The notes: generated from the sequence alone by a model not told the origin. DNA of 56,305 bases from Schizochytrium sp. CCTCC M209059 (GCA_000818945.1 KN805401.1:107007-163311), one strand, 5' to 3'; numbered from the stretch's first letter, positions 43,720 to 54,418 are shown. Translations and numbers: made by a program.

Positions 43720-44992
43720 TTGGCAGAGGTGCTACTACTACCGGTCTGACTCGTTCGTGCCACTGTGCATGATACAGAATGGCATCATCATGTCAAGCGG
43801 CACCATTGCTTGGCCTCGTTCTTCTGTCAGCCTCGCCCGGCGCCTTACAAGCTAGCCAACCCTTCATGCAACAACGTCTGCCGGAGATAATGGACTCTCT
43901 CGTGCGTGCTGTCCTCCTCGCTGTCCTCCTGGTCCTCTTTGTCTTCCAGCCCGGAGACCGACCGTGGTGTTGATTTTCCCTTCGCCACTGCCTGTCAGCC
44001 CCAATGGCCCCCCGCCAGCTCACCCCGTGCCGGCTGCAGCGTTGCGCGTACGCGTGCGCGTGCTTGTTCTGCTCGGTCCCGCCGCACACGTCAGCAACCA
44101 CCAGCCGCGCGGCTGCGACCAACTGCGACTGCGACCAAGCGCAACGAGCCCGTTCATCGCCAGGCCAAGCGCACCGTCTCGTCCATGCACGTCTCGTACG
44201 ATGCGTCCTTTTCAACGCAGTCGTCGGCGTCCCTAGCGTCGACGGTGTCAGAAAGTCCATCCTCCTGACGCTGTCCTCGCCAATCTCCATCTCCGCGGCG
44301 ATGGTCGATCGCTCCATCGAGGACGACTCCTCTACAAACCAGACCAATCGCTCGCAGTCGCCGGCCAGGTCAATCTCGGCCGGCCAGCCGGGCCGATCGA
44401 CGCGCCCAAGATCTCGGGCCTCCGTCTCCGGCTCCGCCTCCATCCCGCAAAGCGCTGCGACATCGGGTCTCGCAAGCCGCCCAAGAAAAGACCTCGTGCC
44501 TTTCCGCAACCATTGATGATGTTCCGTTGTTGAGCAATCATTGTTGCTGATGGTTCAATCAACCAATCATGATTGGACGATGGAGGTGTCTGATGATAAT
44601 TGTGAGCGGCTCTACCAGCGGAAGTGAGGTGTGTACGCGCGTGACAGTGAAAGACCTACTCTCTCCGAGCTGTGAACGATCGAACGACTTCTTCACCTCA
44701 CGTCCAACCCGCAGCGGCCCGTCCCCTCGCGCCCGCGCTCTCCCGCCCAAACCCGCCGCCCTCCTCGCCCAGCAGCCGTGCGTGCAGCAGCAGCAGCGCC
44801 GCGCCGCGCGAGCGAGCGAGCGAGCGAGCGAGCTCGTCGTCTTTGTTTCTTTTTCTTTTTTTCTTTTTTTTTCCCGCGCAGCACCGCGTTCTCTTCGCTC
44901 GAGAACGGAGCTGGGCCGCGGAACGTTCTGGCTGTTCTTCCTTCCTCTCTGCTCCGGGGCGCAAGCGGAACGCAGAAAACACGCGCGGCCGC

Positions 44993-45040
44993 TTTTCCTT
45001 TCTTTCTTCCTTTCTTTCTTTCTTTCTTTCTTTCTTTTCC
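44993..45040. repeat. CTTT tetranucleotide array
   Basis: About eleven cttt units with small interruptions, about 530 nt upstream of the bZIP gene. Confidence 0.85.
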
Positions 45041-45534
45041 CCTTCGTGAACGAAGGACGGCCGGAGCAGAGCGCATACCGACCGCGCGGGCGGCGACGGC
45101 GACGGCGGCAGCGACGGCGACGGCGGGCGGCTGCGCTCCGCCTCCGCTGGGCTTGTCTGGGCGCGGCGCGGCGGGGCGAGTCGGGTCGGGTCGGGTCGAG
45201 CCGCGTCGAGTCGCGTCGCGTCGTCTCGCCTCGTTTCAAACATCCATCCCTCCTTGCTTGCCTCCATCGCCCTCCATCCATCCCTCGCGCGCAGCGTCGC
45301 GGTGCGTATCGTCGCGCGCGAGGACGGCGGCGGCGGCGCGGAGGAGGACGACGAGGAGGACGGGGGGCCGCGCAGGAAGAGCTGCGCCGCGGCGCGCGGC
45401 GGCGGCGCGAAGCTGCGCGGCGAGAGCGTCAGAAACGAGCGGGCCCGCGCCGAGGTGGACCCGGAGCGCCTCGCGCAGAGCGCCTGCGAGGATACGTAGA
45501 TTGTAGAGGGAGCGAGGCGGCGCCGCGGGGCGTA

Positions 45535-45564
45535 CGCACGCACGCACGCACGCACGCACGCACG
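45535..45564. repeat. CACG tetranucleotide array abutting a start codon
   Basis: Seven cacg units ending 5 nt before the ATG of the bZIP/START-like gene, so it lies in the 5' leader. Confidence 0.9.
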
Positions 45565-45569
45565 GCAGG

Positions 45570-47927
45570 ATGCACCACAGACACACGCCGCAGGGCGAGT
45601 ACGTCTGGGAGGAGCTGGACCTGCTCCTGGACGAGCAGGGCGAGCCCATCCCCGGGACCAACCAGCAGGGCGCGGCGCTGCCGCAGAACCCGTGGGTGGA
45701 TGCGCAACGTGGAGGGGGAGCGCCGCCGGGAAACCCGATGCCGGGCATGATGCCGGGCATGGTCCAGAGCGACCACGGAATGCCGCACCAGCAGCAGATG
45801 CACCATCACCATCTCAACCCACACCATCATCTGCCACGACACCAGCAACACATGCACCATCCCATGTCGCAGCTGCCCCCTCCGCAGTCTGCAGGCATGA
45901 TGCAGGGCGGCGCAGCCCCGCATGTGGGTGGAATGCCCGATGGTCACCTCATGCCTATGCATCAGCAAACAGCCTATGGCACCAACCCGTACGCGCCGGA
46001 CTCACGCATGCCCGGCTCCGCTCAGAACACCGTGGACTATCGCCATCAAAATTACCACAATGGCATGCCTTCCCACCTCGGCGGTCACGTTGTACCTGGC
46101 GCCGGGTCCCTGGCAGATCAGCCCAACCACATGGTGAACTCTTCGCACTATGCTAGGACAGGGCCAGGCGTCAACGCCGAGGCGAAGGGACAGGGCGGGA
46201 TCCTCCCCTCTTCGGTCGGCCCGCCTTCGTCCTCGTCTTCTTCGTCCTCGTCCTCGTCGTCATCGGCACATGCTGCAAGCGCACAGCGCGGAGCTGCCCG
46301 GGGATCTCGGCCTACAAGCAGTAGCAGTAGCAGTAGCAGCAGCAGCAATAGCAGTAGCAATGGTTCCGCTGCAAGGGCCAACAATTCCGTGCCAGCGCCC
46401 TCATCTGGGCCAGCAGCTCCAAAAGCTGGCGGTCGTCGAAGGCCAGCATCGGGATCGCAACGCGCCGCAGCACCAGCAGCGCCCGCCGATCTTGACGCCC
46501 CACCCCCGCCCTCGCACGCGGCGGCGGCCGGCGCTTCTCCCGGCGGCGGCCCGTCCTCGACATCAAGAAGTCCCTCTGCGTCCACCTCTACATCCAAGGC
46601 CGGACGGAACGGACCCGTAGACAAGGACGCCAAACGGCGCGCTGCAGTCGCAGCTGCAAGTCGCGCGACGCGTGCAAAGCGCAAACGCGAGCTCGAGGAG
46701 CTCAAAGAGAAAAATGTCAAGTTGGAAAAAGAGCGCGAAACCTTTTTGAACACGATTGCCGACCTGCAAATGAAGGTGCAGGCTCTTCGCGAGACCGGGT
46801 CTATTGACCTCCGTATGGAAAATGATCTCTTACGAGCGGAGCTCATGGAGCATAAGAGCTTCATCTCCAAGTTCAAGCACATTGCTGATGGCATCCCAAC
46901 CACCACAAGTGCGAAAAAGCTCATGTGCAAACAAGGGTCGGACACGGCCATTGCACAGGTTCTTGGCCTGCTGTCCACCAGCATGGCAGACCCCTCGTGG
47001 CGCATTGGCGTCATTCGAGACCATCCCGAGTTTGAAATGCGCTATCAACGCCTTCCGCACGGCGTGAGCGCCGAACGCGCCAAACGATGCAGCATGCGCG
47101 TCGATATTCCCGTCTTTCCCGTCAAAGACCCGATCGAGGTCGCTCAGGTCTTGTGGGGTGTGTGGTGTGACGAGGACCTCAACAAGCGCATCAGCAAGCA
47201 CTTTGGCGCTGTTTCTGTGTCGGTGCGCGAGATCGAGACGGGCATCGAGAACGGTGTCAAAGAGGCAAAGGACAGTAAAGCTGGCGACTCTCTCCGTAAT
47301 CGCGTCAAGGTCTACTATTATCGCGAGGAAACCTCACGCCACGGCTTTGATGCGGAGGCCGAGGGCAAGTCCACCGATGTCGTCGATACTGTGCTATTGC
47401 TCTCGTCGCGCGAGAAGAGCATCTCACGCTCCTCATTCCCGCCCGACACGCGCTTCCACAAATTCCCACCAGACGCCAAGACAGAGCGCGCTCGCCTGGA
47501 GGGGAAAGTTAAGCCCGCAGAGCCCTTTACTCTCGAGCAGCAGCAGGGTCTCGAGGGCCAGAAGAATTACCATGCCATTGTTCTCGCATCCACCTCCACG
47601 CAGCACAGCCTCGGTCTCGTGCCCGTAAAGCAAGGTGTTCATCGCATTCGCTCCGCTTTGCTCGAGGGCGCGGTCTTCCGCAAGGTCGACAACGGTGTAG
47701 CCATGTCCTTAGTGTATTCCTACCCTTCGAATGCCGAGGGTAGAATCAAGGCCCACCACGATGCCCTTGTCGCGGACGACGGGACGCTCAACGAGCAGTG
47801 GGCAAAGGTGATTTGCGAGATGCACGATATTGTCCTTGAACGTTTGCCTCCCGCGATTTTTGACGCCTACCGCAAGGCACGCGACCAGGGTGTGCCTTTC
47901 CCAAAGTCGCTCGATAATCACCTTTGA
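45570..47927 (+). CDS. bZIP-like transcription factor with START-like C-terminal domain
   Basis: 785 residues. The N-terminus starts with a structured-looking EYVWEELDLLLDEQGEP, then a His/Met/Pro-rich region (about 50-190) and a Ser-rich region (about 215-345). A basic region and zipper follow at about 350-425: KRRAAVAAASRATRAKRKR, then hydrophobic residues every seventh position (L, L, F, L, L) through ELEELKEKNVKL to VQAL. Registering on that heptad, the position normally occupied by the DNA-contacting Asn is Val. The last 320 residues (SFISKFKHIADG..., WRIGVIRDHPEFEMRYQRL...) have the look of the START-like domain that follows bZIP motifs in a large oomycete family, including M96 mating-specific-type proteins. 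It is probably a nuclear regulator that may sense a lipid. The start follows directly on the CACG leader repeat, and the frame is uninterrupted. Confidence 0.65.
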   Translation: MHHRHTPQGEYVWEELDLLLDEQGEPIPGTNQQGAALPQNPWVDAQRGGGAPPGNPMPGMMPGMVQSDHGMPHQQQMHHHHLNPHHHLPRHQQHMHHPMSQLPPPQSAGMMQGGAAPHVGGMPDGHLMPMHQQTAYGTNPYAPDSRMPGSAQNTVDYRHQNYHNGMPSHLGGHVVPGAGSLADQPNHMVNSSHYARTGPGVNAEAKGQGGILPSSVGPPSSSSSSSSSSSSSAHAASAQRGAARGSRPTSSSSSSSSSSNSSSNGSAARANNSVPAPSSGPAAPKAGGRRRPASGSQRAAAPAAPADLDAPPPPSHAAAAGASPGGGPSSTSRSPSASTSTSKAGRNGPVDKDAKRRAAVAAASRATRAKRKRELEELKEKNVKLEKERETFLNTIADLQMKVQALRETGSIDLRMENDLLRAELMEHKSFISKFKHIADGIPTTTSAKKLMCKQGSDTAIAQVLGLLSTSMADPSWRIGVIRDHPEFEMRYQRLPHGVSAERAKRCSMRVDIPVFPVKDPIEVAQVLWGVWCDEDLNKRISKHFGAVSVSVREIETGIENGVKEAKDSKAGDSLRNRVKVYYYREETSRHGFDAEAEGKSTDVVDTVLLLSSREKSISRSSFPPDTRFHKFPPDAKTERARLEGKVKPAEPFTLEQQQGLEGQKNYHAIVLASTSTQHSLGLVPVKQGVHRIRSALLEGAVFRKVDNGVAMSLVYSYPSNAEGRIKAHHDALVADDGTLNEQWAKVICEMHDIVLERLPPAIFDAYRKARDQGVPFPKSLDNHL

Positions 47928-48512
47928 TGATCGACGCTTGAAGTCAGGGAGGAAAGAGGCGAGAGAGACTGAAAGAATTTTCACGAACTTTGTAGCTTGG
48001 GCAAAGCAGATAACGCGATCTTTTTTTCCTTTCGTTTTCTCCCCTCTTGATCCCCTTTCTTTTTCCTCTTTTGCGCCACACGGCTGCAAGCGAATCAGAA
48101 AGACTCAAGACACATTTTCACCTTTCTGCGAAGCAAAAGCAGGCGCGTTATTGACGCCTTCGCAAGAATATCCCCTGAGCATGCCCAGGTACTTGAACTA
48201 TTCTACAACGGAAAGAGGAAGTAAGACTACCAGCTTTGCAAAACGCGACTGGACGTAATCTTGTCATCTCTCCCCCCTCCCCTCATTTGGGACTTGGATC
48301 ATGATCGGAGGTCCATGCACTATGGCCACATTTAGCTATTCGTCTTGCGATGCTCTTTCTACGTAACCTGCAAAACTACCTTCCTCGACTTGCAAAGTTA
48401 CTGACTATGAGCCACTCTTAGCTTCTTCATCTTACTGTGAATATCGAGGACTGCACACAATGCCGACTTTGAGTTCGTAAAATGATTTTATGGAACAGTC
48501 CAATCTAGTAGC
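47928..48512. other. convergent intergenic spacer
   Basis: 585 nt between two 3' ends, with a T-rich stretch near 48020-48070. No gene seen. Confidence 0.6.
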
Positions 48513-51500
48513 TTACTTTGCGTCTGGTGGTGCGGGATTACGCAAGGCGCCCATGGTCGAGGCAGCATGAGTAAAACGGGGAAAATTGCGCTCGCGAAGC
48601 CGATCAAGTTCCTGCTTAAGATATTCAATCTCGTCCGTCTGCGCCCGTGCAAGATCCATGAGACGGCGGCGTGTCACGATTGCTTTCATGCGAGCCTTGG
48701 CGGCAGAAGCTCCAGATCCGACGGCAGGCGTCTGTGCTTTGCGAGGCCTACTTGCCCGCGTCCTTCGCTGTGGGCTTCGTGCTGCATCCTTGGTCTCCTC
48801 GTCGGCATTATTGCTGCCACTGTTGCTGCCGTGAGTAGCTTCGTGGTCATTGTCAAGCACGGAAATACCCGTGCGGGCCTGCAAAACCGCATTTCGCATT
48901 TGAACATTGGTGGAGAGGTCGCGAATTCTCGTCTCGAGCTCGACATTTTCGTCCGCGAGGCTGCGCTCACGACTGTCGATACGGTCGAGCGCTTCTCCCA
49001 TCTTGTCCATTTTTGCTTGATGTATTTTCTTCATGCGAGCAACCTTTTGCTCCGTTTGTTGCGACTGTTCGTGGGTGTCAGTGACTTCGCCGCCCTTGAT
49101 GAGCTCTTGAAGCTCGCGCGTCACACGCAACATGTGGAGATCCGTGTAGTGTTCTTCGAGGTCGTACTCTTGCTGAAGCATGTACTTGTGCTCCCACTCC
49201 ATATAGTTGATGCTCTTGCGAAAGTCTTTCATCTTCTTCATGATGCCAACCTTGGCATCGCCCAAGTTGACAATCTCTGCGTTCTCCGCTTCAATGACGG
49301 CTCGATCTAGGAGCATACTATCGGCATAGCTGGTGATGAGCGCCCCAGCTTTGACTTCGTCATGTCCTTGCTTGATGCGAATAATGACCTCGAGGTCCTG
49401 GGATTCTAGCTTTTCGGATTCCTGAAGCTCGATGAACTCCTCGCCCAAGGCCTCGATCTGACTCGCCGCCGCCGTGCGCTGCCCGACGAGCAGGCTGCCC
49501 TGCGACTCGAGCTGCGCAGCCTCCTGCGTAAGTCTCTTGAGGTCGAGCTCGGAACGAATCTTCTCCAGGCGAGAGCTCTGCAAGAGCGCCCAGCGCGGTT
49601 CGTCCATGGCGAGACTTTCGGGACAGTCGCGCTCAAAGTCCAATGGGACCAGCGCGCGCTTCTCCTCCTCCCGCCGCTTGTCCTCTTCCAAAGTCTCGTC
49701 GATCACGCCGTAAGGGTCAAGTGTCTCCACGGTTTCGCCGTTTGAGGTCCCCACAGCCTCTGCCGCCACGGCGCCGAGGGCCTCGGCGAGTGCCTGTTGA
49801 TTTGTGTTTCGGCCTACCGATGAGTGCGATCCGCGGCGCTGGCTGTGGCGTCGATCCCCAAAGTCGCTGCTGCGCCTACGATGACTCGAGGTAGTCCCGT
49901 GCCCAAAGCCGACCGAGGAACGTCTGCTCGAGTGTCTCGAGATCTCGCCAAGAAAGGTCGCGCGCTGCCCAACGCGGTACTTGAACATAGCCATGATGAT
50001 CTTCATTTCGTCGGCGTCGATGGTGTCGCCAGCGGCAGCAGCTTGCTCTTGGATCTGGAGCTTAAAGTTCTTCTCGAGCGCCTTGTCCTTTTCTTGGCAC
50101 ATTTGCAATGAAGCGCGCGCAGCGTCCAGAATGGGCTGAAAATCGTCAATCTCAGCCTGCGCACGAACGCGCTCTTCGAGCGCCTGCTCGAGGGCCTCAC
50201 GGTTCTTAGCCTTGCGCACGACCAAGTCTTCGCGGCGAATGAGAGAGAGTGAGAGGCGGGAAATGTACTGACCTTGCGTGGCAATATTTTCCGCAACACG
50301 GATCTTGAAGCGCAGAAGACCCTTGAGCACCTCGCCAAAGACCACGGCAATCTCCTCGATCTCGCCGTAAATCTTCTTCATTTCCACTTCGAGCGACTTG
50401 ATGTACTTGTCCTTTTCTTCGGTGAATTTCGCGAGCTGAATCTCGAAGTCATCGTGCTCCTTGCGCTCATCCTCGGACATGTCGGCATAGTCAATCTCAT
50501 CCATCCACGCTGGACGCTCCATGGTCTTTTCCGCGAGCGAGAGCTCTCGCGCCGCCTCAAGAGTGCCGTTCATCATGTCGTCGAGCGCGCGTGCCCCCAT
50601 GTTGTCTTTCGCAGCCTCTGCCTCGCGACGGAGTCGCTCCTCTTCTTCCCGGGCCACTCGCTCCCGTTCTGCCTTGGATAGGTACTTTTCCACGCCGATC
50701 TCCTCCTGGCTGACCTCGAGCACGGACTCGGCGCGCTCGCTCGGATGCCAAAAATTCGGCACGACCTCCTCTTCGCGACTCAGTTCGCGCAGAATCTCAT
50801 TGATGCGCTCGTAGCGGCTGGTGATGCGCTCCACAGCGTCCTCCTTCTCTTCGACGACCTTGTCAAAGCGCTCGTTGAAAGCCTGCATCAACTTGCGCTG
50901 CAACTCTCGCAGCATCACGAGCTGATGGCGCACCTGGACGCTTGAGCGCAAGGCCGCAGGATGGTACAAGAGGTCGATGAGCATAGCGCCCGCATTGGCG
51001 CCGGCGGCCTCCGCAGCATCGCCATTCGCCCCATCTGCACCACCCTCATCGCCTTCGTCATCGGCATCGTCACCCTCGCCGTCGCCCTCGGCGTCATCGT
51101 CATCGTCATCGCCGGCATCGCCAGCGTCGGCGTCGGCGCCATCGTCGCTGCCGGCATCATCGCCACCCTTGGCCTTTTCCGCGGCACTGGTATCGCCGTT
51201 GGCCTCTCCACCGGGGCCATCAAGACCCGAATCATCGAGAGAAGGTTTAAGGACGCCGGCATTGACGATCCAGTCGACCTCATCCGAAATGGTGCGCATC
51301 GGGCCGCTCTCGGTCGCCCAAGTGTTGCGCTTCGACGCTGTCTCGGATCCCGCAGCAGCACGAATTTCCCGCAACTCAATGGAGCGCATCTGCATGACGC
51401 GCGCGACGCGACGCTTCTCGGCGGCGCTCTGTTTGGGAACAGGAAAGTTGCGAACCTTGTTGTCCTCACCGGCGTCAACTGCGCGGACCTCGCGCGAGGG

Positions 51501-54026
51501 CGTTTCCATGGCTTCCCAGCAGTTTTGCTTGATGCGGGCATACAGGTCCTCGCGATCGGCAATCTCCTGCTCGATTTCTGCGCGGAGCGCCTCGGCAGCG
51601 GCCTCGTTGCTCTGGCAAATGATTTTGCGGCCCTCGACGTCGACGACGAACTCTTCGCGAGGCAGCTTTTCAAGGTCGGAAACCATTTTATTGGCCTCGA
51701 GAAGACTAAAGAGACGCTCTTGCAGGACCTTGATGTGGCCGCGGCGCTCGCTTCGCTTCTTCTCGAACTCGGACTCGAGGACGTCGTGGGCGCGTTTCTT
51801 CCACTTTGCGCTCTCGCTCATCGACTGTGTCTCGATGTTGGTCTGAGACACGAGCTGAAGTTTTTCGTCGTCTGCGGCGCGCACCGAAATGCCATCCTTG
51901 AGCGAAGCGTCTCGAAGAGACCGAGGAATCGGAACAAAGGCCACAGCACCGTCGGCAAGACCCACTGCAAGCACGGAGGTGTCACTGGTAAAGCACAAGG
52001 TCGAGGGCATGACGGAGGATGCATAGACTGCCTGCGAGGTTTTGACCATTTTTGCAGTGTCCTTGGCGTCGAGCCAGAGCGTTACCGTGCCGTCTAGCGA
52101 GCCGCTCGCGATAGCCTGGCCCTGCTGCGTGAGTGCCCAGGTTGGCCCTTCGTGAGCTTGAGCCGGAAGCGTCGATACCTGGACTTGGTCGCCCTGTGAG
52201 GGAGCAAGAACCTCAATCTCCTGCGGCTTATGCAATAGCGTCGCCAGGATGTGCCCATTGGGGGTACGGGCCATGCCCCCGATGGCACCATGCTTGGGAC
52301 CCGGCATCGTCCCCGCAGGCTCAGCAATGGCTCGCATGGTGCCCGTCTTGTTAATCTCGGACAGCGATGGCAGCGTGACGCGCTGCAAGCTCGCCTCGAG
52401 CAGAACATTATCCGTTGCTTGAACGTCCGGGTCTGAGTCGGGCATAATCTGGCCCGCGATGAGAATGGTCTCAGATGACTGCCAGACGAGACCTCGGGGG
52501 TGAAAGTGATCCGGAAGATCGGTCACGGTGGCAAGCTCAATGGCGTCCCGCTTGGATCGAGATGGAAGATTTACGCGAAAGGTGCTCATGACGGCCTCCG
52601 CGGAGGAGATGGTGGCGAGTAAATTCCCGCATGGGCTAAAGACGAGCTGCGCGATGGCATGATCGTGTGCACGGATCGTCTGCACAATTTGGATTCGCCA
52701 GGGTCCGCTTCTCGGTTTGCTCACCTGAATAACGAGGACGAGACCACACTTTGTACCAACTGCGAGAAAGGGGGCGTGGGTGCTTGAGGCCATGGAAGTG
52801 AGCTTGCGACGCGTGCTTAGCTCCTCGGCAGAATCACGAATGATGGTTTGAGCAAGAGGCACGCGTGAGTCCGAGGTCGCGTCCCAGATACGCAAGGAAG
52901 AATCCTGACCAATGGAAGCCAGAAGACCGAGGGAACCACGCGGCCCGGTAAGAACGGGCGCCATGGCAAGTACAGCGTCGGCATGCGCGCTTGAGATCAA
53001 CTTAAAGTCCACATCCCCTCCATCGGTCGGAAAATGGGTGCTGACCAGAAAGCGATCGCCGCGACTCGTCATGACGAGGACCTTTGTGAAGTTGTCGTTG
53101 AGACGCAGTGCAACAATAGGAGAACGGAGAGCACTCGCTTCGTCAGTTTGCGGCGAAGAAAGGTTGTAGGGATCCGCGACGAAGCCAGACACGCAAGGCG
53201 TGGCGCTGTGGATTACGGCAAAGGTGGACTCCGATGTCCAAAGAAGCGAGCCGTCTTCTGTGCCCATGAGAAGAAAGCCTTTGATGGCGCGAATGGTGAT
53301 TGCTTTGCAATCGTTTTCGACCTGTTTGATGACTTGGCCAGAGCGCGGGTCAACTCGGAAAATGTGTTGCGCTGTCAGGACGAGAAGCTGGCCATCCTTG
53401 CTCCAGGCAACGTCACTGACCGGACTTTGGCTCAGCGTCTCGCAGGTGCTTTCGTGAAGTTCGTGTGATTTTGAGGTTTCCGCAATATTGAGGAGACGGA
53501 GGCCACCAGGTCCGGCACAAGCAAGGTAATTGGCATCCAGAGGGCAGAAGGAAACCTTGTCGAGGTCGGTGTGAAGTTCCTTGCGAGCGATAATGCTCTT
53601 GTCAGGGCATCGCAAGTCCCAAATGACCAGCTCGCGGCTGAGCTCTGCGCCAATTGCGGCAAGACGCGTGCCGTCTCGCGCGAAGGCTAGTGCCGCGTGA
53701 GCCAGTTCGGCACCATTTGCGAGCTCAAAGTTCGATTCGGCTTTGTCATCGAGTGCTCGGACGACCACGGTGGGGCGCTCACCTGGCCTGGAGTACGCAT
53801 AGGTGCCCTTTGGCCCGGTACAAAGCGCCGCGATGTTCCGAAGCTCTCGTGCATCCTGCTGCAGTGATGCAACAGGGGCAGGCTCGTTTTTGTGCGAGAG
53901 AGTCTGAATTCCAGTCTTGGCGTCGGTGATGCCGAGCGTGGTGCCACACACATCGATGATGCTCTGCTCCCCCGCGAGCGCGGCTTGCGTCGCAGCGCCG
54001 CTGACGAAGCGCAAGGGCATCGCCAT
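48513..54026 (-). CDS. CFAP44-like (WDR52; possibly CFAP43) axonemal WD40/coiled-coil protein
   Basis: 1837 residues. Two WD40 propeller-like regions (about 1-360 and 370-720) carry units such as SRELVIWDLRCPDKS, SLRIWDATSD and SLDGTVTLWLDAKD. A long coiled-coil region (about 735-930) precedes an acidic Asp/Glu/Gly linker (about 952-1008). Coiled coils then run nearly to the end (1030-1800), with motifs shared by CFAP43 and CFAP44: a FNERFDKVVEEKE heptad segment, a DFEIQLAKFTEEKDKYIKSLE helix and a terminal RRRLMDLARAQTDEIEYLK, then LDRLRERNFPRFTHAA. That C-terminal signature favours CFAP44. CFAP43 and CFAP44 form the tether/tetherhead of inner dynein arm f and control flagellar beating. Single exon. 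A (TGCTC)n repeat lies about 30 nt upstream of the ATG. Confidence 0.7.
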   Translation of the reverse strand: MAMPLRFVSGAATQAALAGEQSIIDVCGTTLGITDAKTGIQTLSHKNEPAPVASLQQDARELRNIAALCTGPKGTYAYSRPGERPTVVVRALDDKAESNFELANGAELAHAALAFARDGTRLAAIGAELSRELVIWDLRCPDKSIIARKELHTDLDKVSFCPLDANYLACAGPGGLRLLNIAETSKSHELHESTCETLSQSPVSDVAWSKDGQLLVLTAQHIFRVDPRSGQVIKQVENDCKAITIRAIKGFLLMGTEDGSLLWTSESTFAVIHSATPCVSGFVADPYNLSSPQTDEASALRSPIVALRLNDNFTKVLVMTSRGDRFLVSTHFPTDGGDVDFKLISSAHADAVLAMAPVLTGPRGSLGLLASIGQDSSLRIWDATSDSRVPLAQTIIRDSAEELSTRRKLTSMASSTHAPFLAVGTKCGLVLVIQVSKPRSGPWRIQIVQTIRAHDHAIAQLVFSPCGNLLATISSAEAVMSTFRVNLPSRSKRDAIELATVTDLPDHFHPRGLVWQSSETILIAGQIMPDSDPDVQATDNVLLEASLQRVTLPSLSEINKTGTMRAIAEPAGTMPGPKHGAIGGMARTPNGHILATLLHKPQEIEVLAPSQGDQVQVSTLPAQAHEGPTWALTQQGQAIASGSLDGTVTLWLDAKDTAKMVKTSQAVYASSVMPSTLCFTSDTSVLAVGLADGAVAFVPIPRSLRDASLKDGISVRAADDEKLQLVSQTNIETQSMSESAKWKKRAHDVLESEFEKKRSERRGHIKVLQERLFSLLEANKMVSDLEKLPREEFVVDVEGRKIICQSNEAAAEALRAEIEQEIADREDLYARIKQNCWEAMETPSREVRAVDAGEDNKVRNFPVPKQSAAEKRRVARVMQMRSIELREIRAAAGSETASKRNTWATESGPMRTISDEVDWIVNAGVLKPSLDDSGLDGPGGEANGDTSAAEKAKGGDDAGSDDGADADAGDAGDDDDDDAEGDGEGDDADDEGDEGGADGANGDAAEAAGANAGAMLIDLLYHPAALRSSVQVRHQLVMLRELQRKLMQAFNERFDKVVEEKEDAVERITSRYERINEILRELSREEEVVPNFWHPSERAESVLEVSQEEIGVEKYLSKAERERVAREEEERLRREAEAAKDNMGARALDDMMNGTLEAARELSLAEKTMERPAWMDEIDYADMSEDERKEHDDFEIQLAKFTEEKDKYIKSLEVEMKKIYGEIEEIAVVFGEVLKGLLRFKIRVAENIATQGQYISRLSLSLIRREDLVVRKAKNREALEQALEERVRAQAEIDDFQPILDAARASLQMCQEKDKALEKNFKLQIQEQAAAAGDTIDADEMKIIMAMFKYRVGQRATFLGEISRHSSRRSSVGFGHGTTSSHRRRSSDFGDRRHSQRRGSHSSVGRNTNQQALAEALGAVAAEAVGTSNGETVETLDPYGVIDETLEEDKRREEEKRALVPLDFERDCPESLAMDEPRWALLQSSRLEKIRSELDLKRLTQEAAQLESQGSLLVGQRTAAASQIEALGEEFIELQESEKLESQDLEVIIRIKQGHDEVKAGALITSYADSMLLDRAVIEAENAEIVNLGDAKVGIMKKMKDFRKSINYMEWEHKYMLQQEYDLEEHYTDLHMLRVTRELQELIKGGEVTDTHEQSQQTEQKVARMKKIHQAKMDKMGEALDRIDSRERSLADENVELETRIRDLSTNVQMRNAVLQARTGISVLDNDHEATHGSNSGSNNADEETKDAARSPQRRTRASRPRKAQTPAVGSGASAAKARMKAIVTRRRLMDLARAQTDEIEYLKQELDRLRERNFPRFTHAASTMGALRNPAPPDAK

Positions 54027-54052
54027 GATGTTTGTTCACAGAAATGGCAAAT

Positions 54053-54083
54053 TGCTCTGCTCTGCTCTGCTCTGCTCTGCTGT
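54053..54083. repeat. TGCTC pentanucleotide array in CFAP44-like leader
   Basis: Six tgctc units, 27-57 nt upstream of the minus-strand ATG at 54026. Confidence 0.85.
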
Positions 54084-54418
54084 GCCTTGTTTCGTTTTGC
54101 TTTCGTAGTGTGCTGTTTCGATGGCAAGCAAGTCGCAGGTACAGCCACTACCGTCGCCGTCGCCGTCACCGCCGCAGTCAGCTCAGCTCAGCTGGCGCGG
54201 TCACTCAGCCGACTCGCGCAGTCAGCTGACGCGACGCGACGCGACGCGAAGCGACGCGACGCAGTGCAAGAGACGAGACAGTCTTTGCTCTTCTTCCCTG
54301 GCTCGTGCCCAAAGGATGAAAAAGTAAGGTAAAGACAAATTTCGCTCATCCAACTGCCCGGCTCGTTAGACTGACAGAGCGATTGACCGGCCAGCCGCTC
54401 TCAATGTTGTCTGCCACA

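Larger units (their letters stand above)
42663..45569. other. 2.9-kb repeat-rich divergent region with no confident gene
   Basis: Separates two divergent regulatory genes. It contains GGA-rich DNA (about 43265-43320), (CAG)17 at 43668-43718, GAGC repeats (about 44810-44835), a CTTT array (44993-45040), TCGGG-type repeats (about 45170-45235) and a CACG array up to the bZIP gene's ATG. Open frames of up to 393 codons on both strands are composition-driven. Weak coding hints are a mitochondrial-leader-like start at 42839 and a minus-strand frame at 43793-44509, neither with a recognisable domain. Confidence 0.5.

Noticed and set aside
43793..44509. 238-codon minus-strand frame
   Set aside because: The start half looks slightly protein-like but the rest is Arg/Thr/Trp-rich with no recognisable domain and no supporting context.
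44569..45750. 393-codon plus-strand frame overlapping the bZIP gene start
   Set aside because: Runs through CTTT, GAGC and TCGGG repeats and overlaps the real coding start in another frame.
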